Positions 1-10,911 of a stretch of DNA of 64,000 nt are shown one piece after another. The stretch comes from Patellaria atrata CBS 101060. Its lineage: Eukaryota; Ascomycota; Dothideomycetes; Patellariales; Patellariaceae. The notes under the pieces were generated by a model, which worked only from the letters and a program-made list of their open reading frames with translations, was not told where the DNA came from and did not search any database. The translations under genes were made by a program, and so were the position numbers. Location: assembly GCA_010093705.1 (NCBI GenBank), contig MU006090.1:2042308-2106307 (forward strand). The letters are read 5' to 3'. Positions within the stretch are counted from its first letter, which is position 1. Every line of letters starts with the position of its first letter.

Positions 1-512
1 GGTGCAAGTTGTCACATGGTATTACTCTCTTGATGCGCGTAAGAATTGCGGGGTACAGATCATCTGTGTGCCTGTAGATCAGAGATCTTGGAGGATTGAG
101 ATGGTAAGATCGGATCGCAGGATAATATGCAAGATGTGCATGATAAAATAGCCCTTTTATCCGGGCGCAATGACTGTCCTAGAACCTGGCGGTTGGAATT
201 CTGTTGCAAAAAATCGTCTTCGGGGGAGAGAGGGGGTTTTGAAAATGCACGGTTCGGAGTCGGAGGGTGACCGAAATAGATCGCGAGGATGTGAGGTTAC
301 ACAACATCCAGCTTCAACACAGAACCTTGAAACTAATCTCTACCTATATGAACAGGAAACCTTGACATAAACACAGTGGAGATTCCAGCTTAGGTGCATC
401 AAAGTGGATCTTGAGTGTAAAAGAACGACATCTAATAAACCTGCTAAGGGCTTGTCCCATCAGCAACAACAGGCCTCATTATGCCAAAATTTAGTTCTCG
501 CTACGGAAATAA
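1..512. other. Intergenic, no supported gene
   Basis: I see no convincing coding sequence here. One 66-codon plus-strand frame (170-370) has no recognisable features and no splice partners. The stretch is the downstream flank of the minus-strand gene ending at 513 and may hold its 3' UTR. Confidence 0.6.
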
Positions 513-2958
513 TCATGGGAGACCGCGACCCGAATTGACGGCTTTGGCCAGCTGAGAAGTGTCTGGTCGATTCTCTGTTCACGCAACTCAATTCGTCAAT
601 AATATTCCTGAGAAACACCTGAAATACAGCAGCTGTGGCAGCAACGGGAAATTCCATGCATGGGAAACACGACGTACCTGCATATCTTTCGTAACTATCT
701 AGATATAAGTCATCAGTGCTGGTGGTGGCCTGCACATGTTCGTTCTTCTCGATAGCTTCGACCCACTTTGCCCATCTAGTGTCCGGTTCTGGATCTGGCC
801 ATCCTCGATATGGCTTCAATACTCTGTTAAGACGTATGATCCAAGGCGCGATCTGGACATCTACAAAGCTCACGTCTGATCCGAGAAAGAAGGGACCTCC
901 ACCAACTGCAGCATCAAGTAACTTGGATATCTCAGTCTTAAGCTCTCCCGCGAGGTCCATCTGCTTGTTTACATCTTGCTCTTGCAAATATCGATAAAAA
1001 CTGGGGATTACATGCCGATTGATCTATGAAAATCTGAGTCAGTTGTGTTCAGGGCCGTGGGCTGGGGTCTATCACATGGTCACTCCAAAGACGGCTATAT
1101 GCCCTGCCTTTGGCATCTGAAGGAAGTAGTGATTGTCCAACATTTAGGTCTTCCAGCTAGAATAGATGGTCAACATATCCTTGAACGGAAATCTGGTTAA
1201 GTCTTAACTCACATATTCCATCAATACCGTACTTTCGTAGCAGCCCCAATCTCCATGTCTCAAGGCTGGAACTAGGCCTCGTGGATTGACGTCCAGAAGA
1301 GATTGTGGCTTTTTGTACGGATCGACTTCAATATACTGATATGGAATCCCTTTTGCTTCTAAAGAGATCCATACTCGTTGGACAAACGGGCTATTGGAGA
1401 AGAATGTCAACTTTTGGCCCTATCTGCGAGCACTTACACGGTAACGAAAATACAGATCACATCCTAAACGGTAAGACCCATAACTTACCAAAAGCAACTG
1501 CCATAGAGCTTTAAATCTTCTTCTGCCGAATGCCTTTTTACAGTATTCAGAGCAGTTCCGGTAGCTTTTTTGTGATAAGTCTTCTTTTCAGTCCGGCTTT
1601 TGTCAGCTTCTGTCATATTTCAATTATAGTGCAGAATTTATTTGTGAAATTGAACGAGGATTTTCTTCTCGAAAGTGTTTAAAAGCTAGGCTACCTCCCC
1701 TTTTGGACCGAATATAAGTTTTGGTGCCCCGCACTTTCGGATGGGTAGGAATGTTCTGTGCGATGACGTTATAAAGATGAAATATCACAAACCTCAGCTT
1801 GTTTCTTTTCCTTTTCGTCTTTCACAGCGAATCTAATTACGCTGTTCTTTTTAATTCTGTCGGAATCTTGCAATGTGTGTTTATGCCCTCCGGATACACC
1901 ATCATTCTTTCCATTACCGTTATTTCCGTTCACTCTCTGTATGGTATAATACTTCCCACTATATATAGGGTTTGCCCCCATAGTGTTAGGCGGTGAAGCG
2001 ATAGTGTTTATGGGCCATAGAGACCCTCCTGAGGTGAATGTTTCGACAGAAGCTTGTGAGTAGAAGGTCTGTGTTTGCTGAGCAACACACTGATCAGGTC
2101 CACTAGCCTGAACAAAAAGCTCTGGTGGCAAAGCTCCTGGTTGATACTCTGTGATCTTAATCTTCACATCGCAGAGATTCAATTCCCGCGCTACTCTCTT
2201 TCGCTTTTTCTTAGTTGGATCATCGGACTTCTTCGTTCCTGGGGGTCGACCTTTCAAACGACAATCCCAGTAATAGGACTTGAAAGGCTTCCGCTTATAT
2301 CTTTGAGTTGACCGATGGGAATAAACATTATCGACGTGAGGAAAATAAGTCAAAAACCTAAGTCAATATCTAATTTAGTTCACCGGGCCAGATGGAAGTC
2401 CCATTTGACGTACTGTTCCTCTGTCATTACGATTGTTTCATTGATATTGAATAATCGTTCCCTCCAAACATCAAGATCTGGAGGGTCTTTAATGTGCAGA
2501 AATCCATGCAAGGTATCTTCTGTTTGATCTGCTACTTCTGTTTGATCGGTTATGGAGAATATCGGAGATTCTTGTCGTGGTTCGGGGACAGCATTTTGCT
2601 GTGGAGCGAGACTAAATTGAGTTGTAGTAGTGTTAAGCTGCTGATTATTGAAGGCCTGTGCAACCGAATGAGGTTGTATTGGTAGACTTTGGGCTACGCC
2701 ATGGCTAAAGCCGTATGTGATATCTGGGTGAAGCGGATGGGCCTGAGTTCCGCCCTGTAGAGGCTGAACGGCTTGAGTATATCGCTGTGGATAAGAATTA
2801 ATGTTTGCTAAACCGAAACTGGGAAGCTCCGGCGGAAGACTGTTCAGATCATGTTGCAGTAAAGCTGAACCTTGAGGATGGGCGAGACCATGTAAAATAG
2901 CCGGTTGAAGAATACGTTGGACTGCTGGCTGTAATGGCCGATGATGAGCAGCAGACAT
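513..2958 (-). CDS. Conserved fungal N-terminal region fused to omega-class glutathione S-transferase
   Basis: Proposed exons (minus): 2958-2414, 2357-1793, 1583-1489, 1390-1213, 1156-1076, 1023-678, 574-513, giving 623 aa with every junction in phase. The C-terminal ~250 residues are a GST. GSCFCPFVQRVW carries the CPF active-site Cys of omega/Ecm4-type enzymes, followed by NPRGLVPALRHG (thioredoxin-like fold, cis-Pro), then an all-helical domain ending in NSGRGLP. Such enzymes reduce or deglutathionylate substrates with GSH in the cytosol. The first ~185 residues are Gln/Pro-rich. After that comes a basic block (YFPHVDNVYSHRSTQRYKRK ... RLKGRPPGTKK) that looks nucleic-acid binding, but I cannot name its family. 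Only about 150 bp separate the two halves, and a phase-0 intron (1792-1584) joins them, so I prefer one gene. The alternative is two genes, with the GST starting at its own ATG at 1616 (264 aa). The GST assignment is firm; the fusion is inferred. Confidence 0.6.
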
Positions 2959-4685
2959 GACAAATTGATGATCTTCGACAGCACCTAGATAAAACTATAG
3001 TCCTATGTTGACGCTGCTTTAACGTTGGAGATCAAACGGCAAGATGTTAAAAGAGGATAAAAAGATTTACCGAGAGCTTATGGGAACGACAGATCTGCCA
3101 TCATTGCAATTCATTGGTCAGTAGAATGTGGTAGCACCTCGGCTACCATTGCGTTGTAATTGAGTTCCAGAATGGGTATAACGGCATATCAAGACGAGGT
3201 TCTTCTTGATTTCGTCTTCCAACCATTCTAGCCGCAAAAAGTTCAATGACGGACTCTGTCGATTTATGATCAGATGATTTGCAATCCTCATTTTGAAATA
3301 TATATTTATAATGCGATGCGTAACTTCCCGTAAGGACTAATGTCCCTGATTCATCAGCTCATCTATACTTAGAAAAGTCTCATTGATAATTCTACATTAT
3401 AGGATACACATCATGAGATTCGCCAAAATGCAAAATGGTGCATGAACGTCCTAACATACAAACATCGCCCAGATCCCTAGATTATGAGAATAAAGCCAGA
3501 AGCAATAGAAGTTGGAGACCATAGCTTGACCCGCTTGAGCCAGGCAGGAAATTGTAAAGAGTACTTTAGGAATAAGGTATTCACCGTCTCACGGCGAATA
3601 GCTGCAGATATAATCAGTTCTAAGATCGTTCACCCTCTCACAGTCAAGGCATTCTAGCTTCATAAGGTCTCCTATTAGGTCTCTGACTACACGGTCTCGA
3701 CAACCGGGCTATTGAAAACGACCTAGTTGCACGAAACAACTCAGCTGTGCAGAATGACTGGGTTGTACAGAACAACTGATCTGTGCGAATTGACCCAGCT
3801 GTACAAATCCACCGAGCTGTACATAATAACCGAGCTGTGCAAAAGGACCAAGCTGCATAAGATGGCTGAATAGTACGAAGGACTAGACGGTATGGGATGA
3901 CTAAATCTGCGAAAAGACTCCATGTACCATAAAGACGCCACTGTAGGAGACAACTTAACTGTGCAAAATGAAGCGACTGCGTAGTATAAAATGAGCAGAA
4001 TTCACAGAAGAGTGAGCGGAACGAACACAATGAGTAGACTGCATTGAATGAATAGACTATACGGAAGGACAGACCGTAGAATATTACATTTCAATGTACA
4101 AAAGTCTAAAGCGTATATAAAGAATGAACTGTACAAGAAACGAGGTCCTACACAATACAATAGCTGCCCGGATGCTAAAGTGTACTAAAGTAGGAGATCT
4201 ACGGTTACCAACTTGACTGTGTATCGGGCTTTTGAACTTAAGTACTCTGATAACAAGGAACGAAATGAATTTTGACAAAAGTGCTTAACGAAACTAACCT
4301 GAAGGACACGAGATGGATGGTGAGTTGAATTTATGACGGTGGTACTGTATCTTCTGTATCTCGACGGGAGGGACATGAAACACGTTGAGTTGAGAGCGAA
4401 TACCATCTTGAAGACTGTGGTGTCCTATAGAGAAATTGAATGAATAGGGGAGATATTCTGTCGAGTGATGAGTGCGGTGAGAGCGATGTGATGAAGGGAA
4501 GGGAAGTTCTTTGACGCGTGCCGCGGCACGTTCGAATTGCTCCTCCATCCCCGATCACCACTGAGAGCCCGCATACACCTCAATTCGCTTTTGAATCCTC
4601 TTCAGAAGTTGAGCGAATTCTCCCAGCGTTTCCCAAAACCCCACGCCTTAACACACGGAAATAGCCTTCCTTGCACACTTTTAAG
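2959..4685. other. Intergenic with decayed tandem repeat
   Basis: This is the divergent interval between the GST fusion gene and the Dpb4-like gene. Apart from the 18-bp repeat listed separately, I see no supported gene. Short frames between 3640 and 4560 are by-products of the repeat or lack splice partners. Confidence 0.6.
3706..3867. repeat. 18-bp degenerate tandem repeat, about nine clear units
   Basis: Successive 18-bp units follow the pattern RAGCTGTRCANAATNACC. Examples are CAGCTGTGCAGAATGACT, CAGCTGTACAAATCCACC, GAGCTGTACATAATAACC and GAGCTGTGCAAAAGGACC. Spacing between the CTGT cores stays at 18 bp. More diverged units with the same spacing can be followed to about 4260 (ACTGTGCAAAATGAAGCG, ATGAATAGACTATACGGA). 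Because 18 is a multiple of three, a minus-strand frame reads a six-residue repeat, but nothing else suggests translation. It is best read as an old, decaying minisatellite. Confidence 0.8.
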
Positions 4686-5624
4686 ATGCCCGCGAGAAAG
4701 AGTAATGTCTCTACAGCATCTGCCGTGGATGACAGTCCGGCGCGGGAATCAATGAGCGTCGAGGTAAAGATACATAGACTAGTTGCTCAATTCTTCATGT
4801 TAATGTCCCATAGGATCTAAGTTTGCCTAGAACGATGGTTCAACGGCTTGCAAAAGGCGTCCTCCCACCCAACACCCAGATCCAAAAAGATGCCCTCCTC
4901 GCCATGTCCAAAAGCGCAACAGTATTCGTGAATTACCTCAGTTCCCAGTACATATACTTCTTTTCATCCCATACCATGCCAAATTCCTACACCCGTACGA
5001 TAAGGCTAACAAGATGATTGCTATAGCGCTAACGAAAAAGCACAATCCGCCTCCAAAAAGACAATTCAACCCAAAGACATTTTCGACGCGATCCAAGAGC
5101 TCGAATTCCCAGACTTCATCCCGCGACTGGAAGCAGAGCTTGCGAGATATAATGCTGTTCAATGTGACAAACGGAATACCTACCGGCGCAAAGTGCGCGA
5201 AGAGAAAGCTGCTGCAGCGGCTGCGATATTGTCACAACAGGGCATCACGCCTGGGGATGCAAACTCCGCCTCTAAACCTGCCCCTGGCGCAAACCTCGAT
5301 TCCTCGATGCTTGCGCCGGATATGAGCATGATATCGAACGGAACATCACGGCACGGCAACGATGGGGACGAACCTGCGTCGAAGAAGATGCGGAGGAGCG
5401 ATGAAGAGGGGATCGATGATACTTTTGACGATGATGGGGATGAAGATGGGGAAGCTGGTGAAGGTGAGGGTGAGGGAGAAGAGGCACAGGACGATGAAGA
5501 AGTCGAGGATGATGTCCAGAGTGAGGATGATGAAGAGGGCGAGGAGCAGTTAGCGGAGGATCCATTGGAGGAAAGGAGAGAAGGCTTGGAGGAGGATGAG
5601 GAGTCTGGAGAGGAGAGTGATTAG
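4686..5624 (+). CDS. DPB4: DNA polymerase epsilon / chromatin-accessibility histone-fold subunit (Dpb4/POLE3-like)
   Basis: Exons 4686-4763, 4814-4947, 5027-5624 give 269 aa. The histone fold occupies roughly residues 28-110. LPRTMVQRLAKGVLPPNT and KDALLAMSKSATVFVNYLSS match the Dpb4/POLE3/CHRAC17 family, and the helix around KDIFDAIQELEFPDFIPRL completes it. Family members dimerise with Dpb3 or Dls1-type partners in DNA polymerase epsilon and ISWI-type remodellers. The C-terminal ~100 residues are an almost continuous Asp/Glu tract, as is common in fungal Dpb4. The start is the first ATG; its short first exon precedes a phase-0 intron. Family identity is firm; which complex it joins is inferred. 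Confidence 0.88.
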
Positions 5625-5947
5625 AGAGATTGAGCTTCTAGGGAATGACGTATGCATGGTATTCGGAGTTTGTGGTCAAAGCATTTTGGGTCACGATTGT
5701 AACATGACCAGTGATGAGAACGGGGTGAACAAGGTTACCGTAAGTCCATTTCAGCATGTTTTAGATTATGTCCCATTGCAGGCACCGTAACGCCAATCGC
5801 CATGAATTAGGCAATGACTAGAGACGGATTTGCACTCAATCAACCATGTCTCCCCTTCTCATTAGTTTACATAAGTCGTAATCCATCAATCTTCATCGTG
5901 TGCAAGAACGACAAGCGATCAAAAGTCAGGGGGGTTCACGAGGGGGC
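5625..5947. other. Convergent 3' flanks
   Basis: This short interval lies between the ends of the Dpb4-like gene (plus) and the small mitochondrial-type gene (minus). It probably holds both 3' UTRs. I see nothing else in it. Confidence 0.6.
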
Positions 5948-6573
5948 TCACGAGACCCTACGATTCACCGGAACACTGTCGTCGAAGGGATCGCCATATC
6001 TGTCTAAATCCTCGTTAGTACCCTACTCACATTCAAGAAAAACCCTCAACGTCATTGGAATCTCTATGAACAACACTTACTCAGAATCATGGCATGCTTC
6101 TCAATCACCTGCTCCCAAGCTCTCGCGGCATCTTCCCTTGTCTTCTTGAACCTCCAAGCCGCACCCGGTGCAGTCTCCGGTGTATCCCAGGTATATCCCG
6201 TCTCCGGATCGGTTGAAATAGTACCAATTCCGTTTGCCTGAACACCTCCATCACTCTTGCCCTTCACACTCGAAGCGGCCGGTTTGTGTGACGTAATGAA
6301 CCCTTTGAAGAAGGCGTCTAGGCGACCGGTGGTAGTGGATGGTCCTTGTGAGTTTGGTGGGGATAGTTCTGGGGAGCGCATGGTTTGCGATTGCGTCGGT
6401 GTTGTTGGTGATTCTTCGGCGTTTGAGGATTCGGCGCCGGGATCCATACGCTCGGGGGAGGGCGATCCCGAGGGCGAGGAGTGCATTGTACTGTCGCCAT
6501 CGGCGTCGCGGTCTAGCTTGAAAAAGTTAGAGAGGAATGTGCGTCTGAGAAGAGGCTTGCGGAGGCGGGACAT
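5948..6573 (-). CDS. Small conserved-looking fungal protein, predicted mitochondrial
   Basis: Exons 6573-6081 and 6003-5948 give 182 aa. The first ATG in frame yields MSRLRKPLLRRTFLSNFFKL, an Arg-rich stretch with no acidic residue before position 21, typical of a mitochondrial presequence. A Ser/Pro-rich linker (about 25-75) follows. Then comes a block that looks conserved: GRLDAFFKGF, TDPETGYTWDTPE, AAWRFKKTREDAARAWEQV, and NRYGDPFDD at the splice junction. The 77-nt intron has a strong GTAAGT donor and a GTACTAACG branch site. I do not recognise the family and assign no function. Confidence 0.7.
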
Positions 6574-7564
6574 GTTGAAGTTATGGAGATAGAAGGTGGA
6601 AGAGCGAGAGGAGGTATGGGGGTGTACAAACCGAACGGGTCTACGATGGTTGCCATGGCTGATCTTCAAGTTTCGTTGTTTTGTATAGAGCAAATTTGGG
6701 CTTTATTAAGGTGGAAAATGATGAAGTAGAATTATTGTGAATGTAGTTATAGGCAACTTTCACGTGGAGGTGCGGGTGAAGCTTGGACTTCTCGTCTTAG
6801 GTTGAGTCGCCTTATACGGTGGCCCGTGCTCAAGCTGGTTAATCCATGACCCAGCATCTTTTTTCGCCATTGTTCTCTAAGCTAGCTATACGAAAAGGAC
6901 GCCGAGTTGACTGTAGAAGTCTTTAAGTCCCAAGAACAAGAATCGGAATCGAATCCGTTATACACACGCCGTGTACAGTAGCTGGGATTAATAGATCAGA
7001 CCGAGGAAGAGACATTCCTCCAACACCTACTGTACGCTGATAATCTAGAATAGCTTTGGCCTGGAAATATGGACAAGTAAATTCTGTACGGAGTTAGGTT
7101 TAAGAGTAAGTCGTTACGTGCACAGATAGAGTACAGTTTGAAGGAATTGAAATCTAAACAGAGAAAAGTAAGGAAGCTGTTGTGCACGTAAACCATACAT
7201 TTATATAGCTGTTCGGTCCATCCTATATATAAGACCTCTTGGGGACTTTTCCAGTGGAAAGAATAATCTTTCAGAAACGTAGGAAGTGCTCCTGAGGTAT
7301 TTACAAAATCAAAGCATATAAACGCCAGTGCAATGCACACTCCCGACCAAGGTTCGTCTCGTTTCATCAACATTATCGCGCTCTTCGAGAAAGCCAAGTA
7401 TAGGTCTTATCGCTAGATTCTCGTTTAGCAACTCATTCCACCCCTCTTCCTTGGTGGGATTCCCCATTCCTTGGCATCCAGATCCAAAATTGTCTCGAAA
7501 TCAGCATCCAAGTAAGTAAATATCACTCTTGATCTCTCCTTCCCTCATACCCAGCTTCCCTCAA
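6574..7564. other. Intergenic, no supported gene
   Basis: This is the upstream flank of the small mitochondrial-type gene and the downstream flank of the GPI-anchored protein gene. A 133-codon minus-strand frame (7397-6996) has no domain, no plausible splice partners and no compositional bias, so I leave it out. Confidence 0.55.
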
Positions 7565-8086
7565 TTAAATCAAGAAACCCATCAACCCTATTAGGAGTGT
7601 CTCCAAAAGTCCCAACTCGTTCCTAACCGCTCCTCCTGTAGGGTTTCCATACACCGTGACCGGTCCAGTCTCAAACGTAAACCCACCCCCGGTAGTCGTC
7701 GGCAATACAAACCCGCCTAAGGATCCTGATAGTGTAGACGTTTGCGGAGTTTGACCAAAACCACCCACTGTGCCAGTGCATGCCGCGCCTTCCGGGCAGC
7801 ATGCGATTTGCCCCGCTTGATCAGGCGAGCAGAGGGTTGAGTCTCTGCAACAGAAACCAACGGCCCCGATTTGTGCGCAGGAATTGTAACCGGAGGGGCA
7901 CTCGTTGGATTGGCGTCGGAGCAGGGCTAGAGGGTTACCATTGAGGTTTGGATTCGGCGACCGTGAATCCAGGTCGGGAAGGGAGACTTCATGGATTGCG
8001 GGTTGGAATGGAGCGAGATGTGGGGAGGGATTGGCAGTGGCTAGGACGAGAAAGAGGAGCAGTAGTAATGGTTGTAAAGAGTGCAT
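7565..8086 (-). CDS. Small Cys-rich secreted protein, probably GPI-anchored
   Basis: Single exon, 173 aa. The ATG at 8086 gives a textbook signal peptide (MHSLQPLLLLLFLVLATANP); the frame stays open upstream but without an ATG. A Ser/Pro-rich spacer leads to LLRRQSNECPSGYNSC, where the dibasic RR may be a processing site. A compact eight-Cys module follows: CPSGYNSC, GFCCRDSTLC, IACCPEGAAC. The tail is Gly/Thr-rich and ends in a small-residue site followed by a hydrophobic C-terminus (LLETLLIGLMGFLI), as expected for GPI attachment to plasma membrane or wall. The CC/CC spacing resembles modules in fungal GPI-anchored surface proteins. The ligand is unknown. Confidence 0.75.
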   Translation of the reverse strand: MHSLQPLLLLLFLVLATANPSPHLAPFQPAIHEVSLPDLDSRSPNPNLNGNPLALLRRQSNECPSGYNSCAQIGAVGFCCRDSTLCSPDQAGQIACCPEGAACTGTVGGFGQTPQTSTLSGSLGGFVLPTTTGGGFTFETGPVTVYGNPTGGAVRNELGLLETLLIGLMGFLI

Positions 8087-8418
8087 TGTAGTTCCTTGAT
8101 GTGTTTTGTGCCGAAGATCGACAGGTGGATAGATTGGATATATCGTTTGACCAAGGCTGAGATGATTGCGCCGGTAAGTTAGAGGAGTAGTGCGGAGCAA
8201 TTGATGGGCTGAATGAGTGTCAGTAGGTATAGATTAAGGTGAGATAGGGACCATTGGTCACCTTGAGTTTGCTAAACCGACAGAGTTTATGTTAGAGATG
8301 GATATGATGTGAATATTGTGGTTGGAGAAAAGTTGGTGGAGCAGCCAGCGCACACGGCTCAATCGGGTAACTTGTTATGCACGAATTCAACAGGGCAACC
8401 ATGTCTTGGCACTGACCT

Positions 8419-8427
8419 CATCTTCCG
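8419..8427. repeat. Left target-site duplication of the MITE
   Basis: CATCTTCCG directly precedes the element and is repeated exactly at 8961-8969 after it, giving a 9-bp duplication typical of MULE insertion. Confidence 0.85.
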
Positions 8428-8960
8428 GAGGAACAGTCTTAAATGTATTACGTCGATCGTAAAATGGTCTTGAATGCTCTACGTCGATCATCGTAGGCTT
8501 AAATGGTAACTTGGCGCTGTTTTGTAAGATTCAGCCACTCAATCGGCACTTCAGTACCATAGAGCACCGCTAGTTGTGGCTCTATCTGCTCTCCTTTGAT
8601 TTTTGATGATTTTGATGTTATGGGTGGTGTTGTTCGTGGGTAGACGAGCACGTAGAGCTCTTAGAGTATTGACAACGCAGTACGGGCTTTCGTTACGTTG
8701 AGGCTGTCTTCAGTTACTTAATTTAACTTTATACTTGATTTTTTGGTGTTCTACAACACTCAAAACACCAAATGTTGTGCTCTAAAACACTCAAAAGTTG
8801 TGCTCTAAACTACTCAAACTCGCTAACAGCCTACTTGCGGTGCCGATTGAGTGGCTGAATCTTACAAAACAGCGCCAAGTTGCCATTTAAGACTGCGATG
8901 ATCGACGTGGAGCATTCAAGACTGTTTGCGATCGACGTGGTGCATATAAGACTGTTCCTC
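8428..8960. mobile_element. Mutator-like (MULE) miniature inverted-repeat transposable element
   Basis: The 533-bp element starts GAGGAACAGTC and ends GACTGTTCCTC. Its inverted repeats are about 122 bp long (8428-8549 and 8840-8960) and roughly 90% alike by eye, with one 1-nt gap. The core TTGGCGCTGTTTTGTAAGAT is identical in both arms. Each arm carries iterated GTCTTRAATG...TACGTCGATC blocks about 30 bp apart, which may be transposase-binding sites. The flanks are a perfect 9-bp direct duplication, CATCTTCCG (8419-8427 and 8961-8969). Long terminal inverted repeats with 9-bp duplications are the hallmark of Mutator-type elements. No transposase frame lies inside, so it is non-autonomous. Confidence 0.85.
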
Positions 8961-8969
8961 CATCTTCCG
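8961..8969. repeat. Right target-site duplication of the MITE
   Basis: CATCTTCCG directly follows the element and matches 8419-8427 without mismatch, so the insertion is not very old or this short repeat has escaped mutation. Confidence 0.85.
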
Positions 8970-9348
8970 TCCTCACACCTCAACTTTTTTGCATCATGGA
9001 TGATCCGTCGGGTAACATAATTATCTTACTTGTTATAAATCTCGAAACCATACCTTACCTTAGATATGATGGGTCTGAAGGGACACTCATGCTTTCCCTT
9101 TGTGGAAGCCCATGTAAGTAAGGGAGCGACAACCTATGAAGTAGAAAGGACGCGAATATGGAAAGTACGATGTTACCAGCTACTTCATTTTTCATTCCTA
9201 CCTTACCCCCTCTTGTAAAGGTTGATCCGTTAGGTTCTCATTTACGGATTGAACTCTCTATCCACCATTTTCTTCCGTCATCAACATGCACAGTAAGACT
9301 ACAATTTCCTATTACCCGCAACATACGTAGAATATCGAAACATTCAAT

Positions 9349-10911
9349 ATGCTCAAGAGAGCGATACTTTTTCTCTCAGTCCTAGCTGGCCTTATTGCAA
9401 TTTTCGTTCTATTAGCTCTTGGAAAACTAGGCCCTAAAAAAAGCAAGAAAGCGGAGACGAACAAAGCTAGGCCAATCCGGTCTGGTTCTCATACACATAC
9501 CAGTATGGCCGTTGCCCAGGAGAATCACTGTTCGTGCGGTAAGGATGTTTTTCACATCATCCTAAGGTAGTACCGCTAACCGATATAAGGACCGTGGGAT
9601 GCTGATTCAGGGCGTCGAAAACGTGAGCGTCGAAATCAGATTCAGTACCCACTTGCAGTAGCGACATTGTCCGAAAAGACAGATATTAGCACGTCGAGAA
9701 TATGCTTTTCCATTTGTCGAGATCTGGCAGCCACATCATCAGTTTCGAGGCCCATTCAATCGTTTAGAACTCAAGAGACAGGGGTTACTTATGACCGTTC
9801 TGATAAGGATGTGATAACTGGATGCGATTGTTTTGCATATGACGAATGGTTTCCTGGCGCCAACGTAGTTTTGGGTGATGCGAGTACCTCTAAAGGGAGA
9901 GATTATCATATTCTTCCGGTCCACTCGCCTCCACTCAACGAACTCCTGCGCCCAACTTTTATACGACCTTCTAAAACCGACAGTCCTACTTCTACGTTCC
10001 GGAAGAATATAAATCGCAAAACTAATATTATAACGATCATCACTCCCGCACCTGATATCGGACTTATGAAACGTTCGGAAAAGGAGATTGGTTCACAAAA
10101 AGGGACTTCACTGATCAATTATCCCTTAGTACCAGCGAACACAGGTGGCGGCCCTTCCATCCCGTGGCATGACTGCAAGAGCATGAACTCCAAACAAAAG
10201 TCTCAGTGTCATATCCAGCAGTGTGTTCGCAGCTACTTAACCCCTCTGACAGTCTACCACAACGGTACCACTACAGCAGCGAACGGTTCGGTTTACGAGA
10301 CTGCATGGTTCTCCACCGTGACTACTCCGCACTGGGGTATCATTAGAGCTAACTTCTCTACTACTAAACGGGAATGGTTCAAGCTTGCGACCATGGTGCC
10401 GGCTCATGATGATTGTGAAGACGAATTGGGCTGCTGGGAGCTCTGCAGAGATCGAGAAGAGGGAAAATCGCAGGCAACGATAGGGATTGCCGTATTCGCC
10501 TCCATTATCGTTGGTTTAGCCGCATTAGGGGCTCTTCTGACCTGTCTCAAACGGAAACGCCGTCGACGGAGGAGGGAGAATAGCCTTGATGGGCAGAATG
10601 ATGGACAGGGTGATGCCAGGCCCAGGGATTCGGCCGCTCTCCCTTCTGACGGGAGATGGTTCTGGTTTCTCAGAATGTCCGCACAAGGCGGGAAAAAGAA
10701 GAAACCTAAACACCGTGGCCGTACTGTAAGATTCTTGGTTGGGGATGGGCCGGTGAGGTCGCGCAGGTCGTCATCTTCGAAGCGCCCCGGCTCAAGCGAA
10801 AACCGTGATGCAAACCGCCCCCCTGAGACGGGAGGAAGGGGAGGGATCGAGGTGATAGACGAGGAGGAAATGAGAGGGAGACCAAGGAGGAGGTCGGATG
10901 AAATAGAATGA
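9349..10911 (+). CDS. Unrecognised membrane protein with two hydrophobic segments and a Cys-containing lumenal/extracellular region
   Basis: Exons 9349-9538 and 9611-10911 give 496 aa. Residues ~5-27 (AILFLSVLAGLIAIFVLLAL) form a signal anchor. A basic stretch straddles the splice junction (SCGRRKRERRN). The middle region has a Cys set (DCKSMNSKQKSQCHIQQC and HDDCEDELGCWELC) and sequons NGT, NGS and NFS, so it is probably lumenal or outside. A second membrane segment (IGIAVFASIIVGLAALGALL) is followed by a run of Lys/Arg, then a long charged Arg/Ser/Gly tail likely in the cytosol. I do not recognise the family; it may be lineage-specific. The intron is in phase and removes a stop-containing stretch. 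Confidence 0.65.

Larger units (their letters stand above)
8087..9348. other. Intergenic carrying a MITE
   Basis: This is the divergent interval between the GPI-anchored protein gene and the membrane-protein gene. The 533-bp MULE-type element (listed separately) occupies 8428-8960. The rest has short frames only and probably supplies both promoters. Confidence 0.65.

Noticed and set aside
1204-1410. Minus frame beginning LTFFSNSPFVQRVW as the GST start
   Set aside because: It opens at TTG, not ATG, and the first residues are intronic; splicing after SCF gives the expected CPFVQRVW with the catalytic Cys.
3644-4548. Several minus-strand frames of 64-128 codons
   Set aside because: They read the 18-bp repeat or lie antisense to the leader of the Dpb4-like gene, with no domains.
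5272-5565. Pro/His-rich minus frame
   Set aside because: Antisense shadow of the Asp/Glu tail of the Dpb4-like gene.
6996-7397. 133-codon minus frame
   Set aside because: No domain, signal or splice support; amino acid use looks random.
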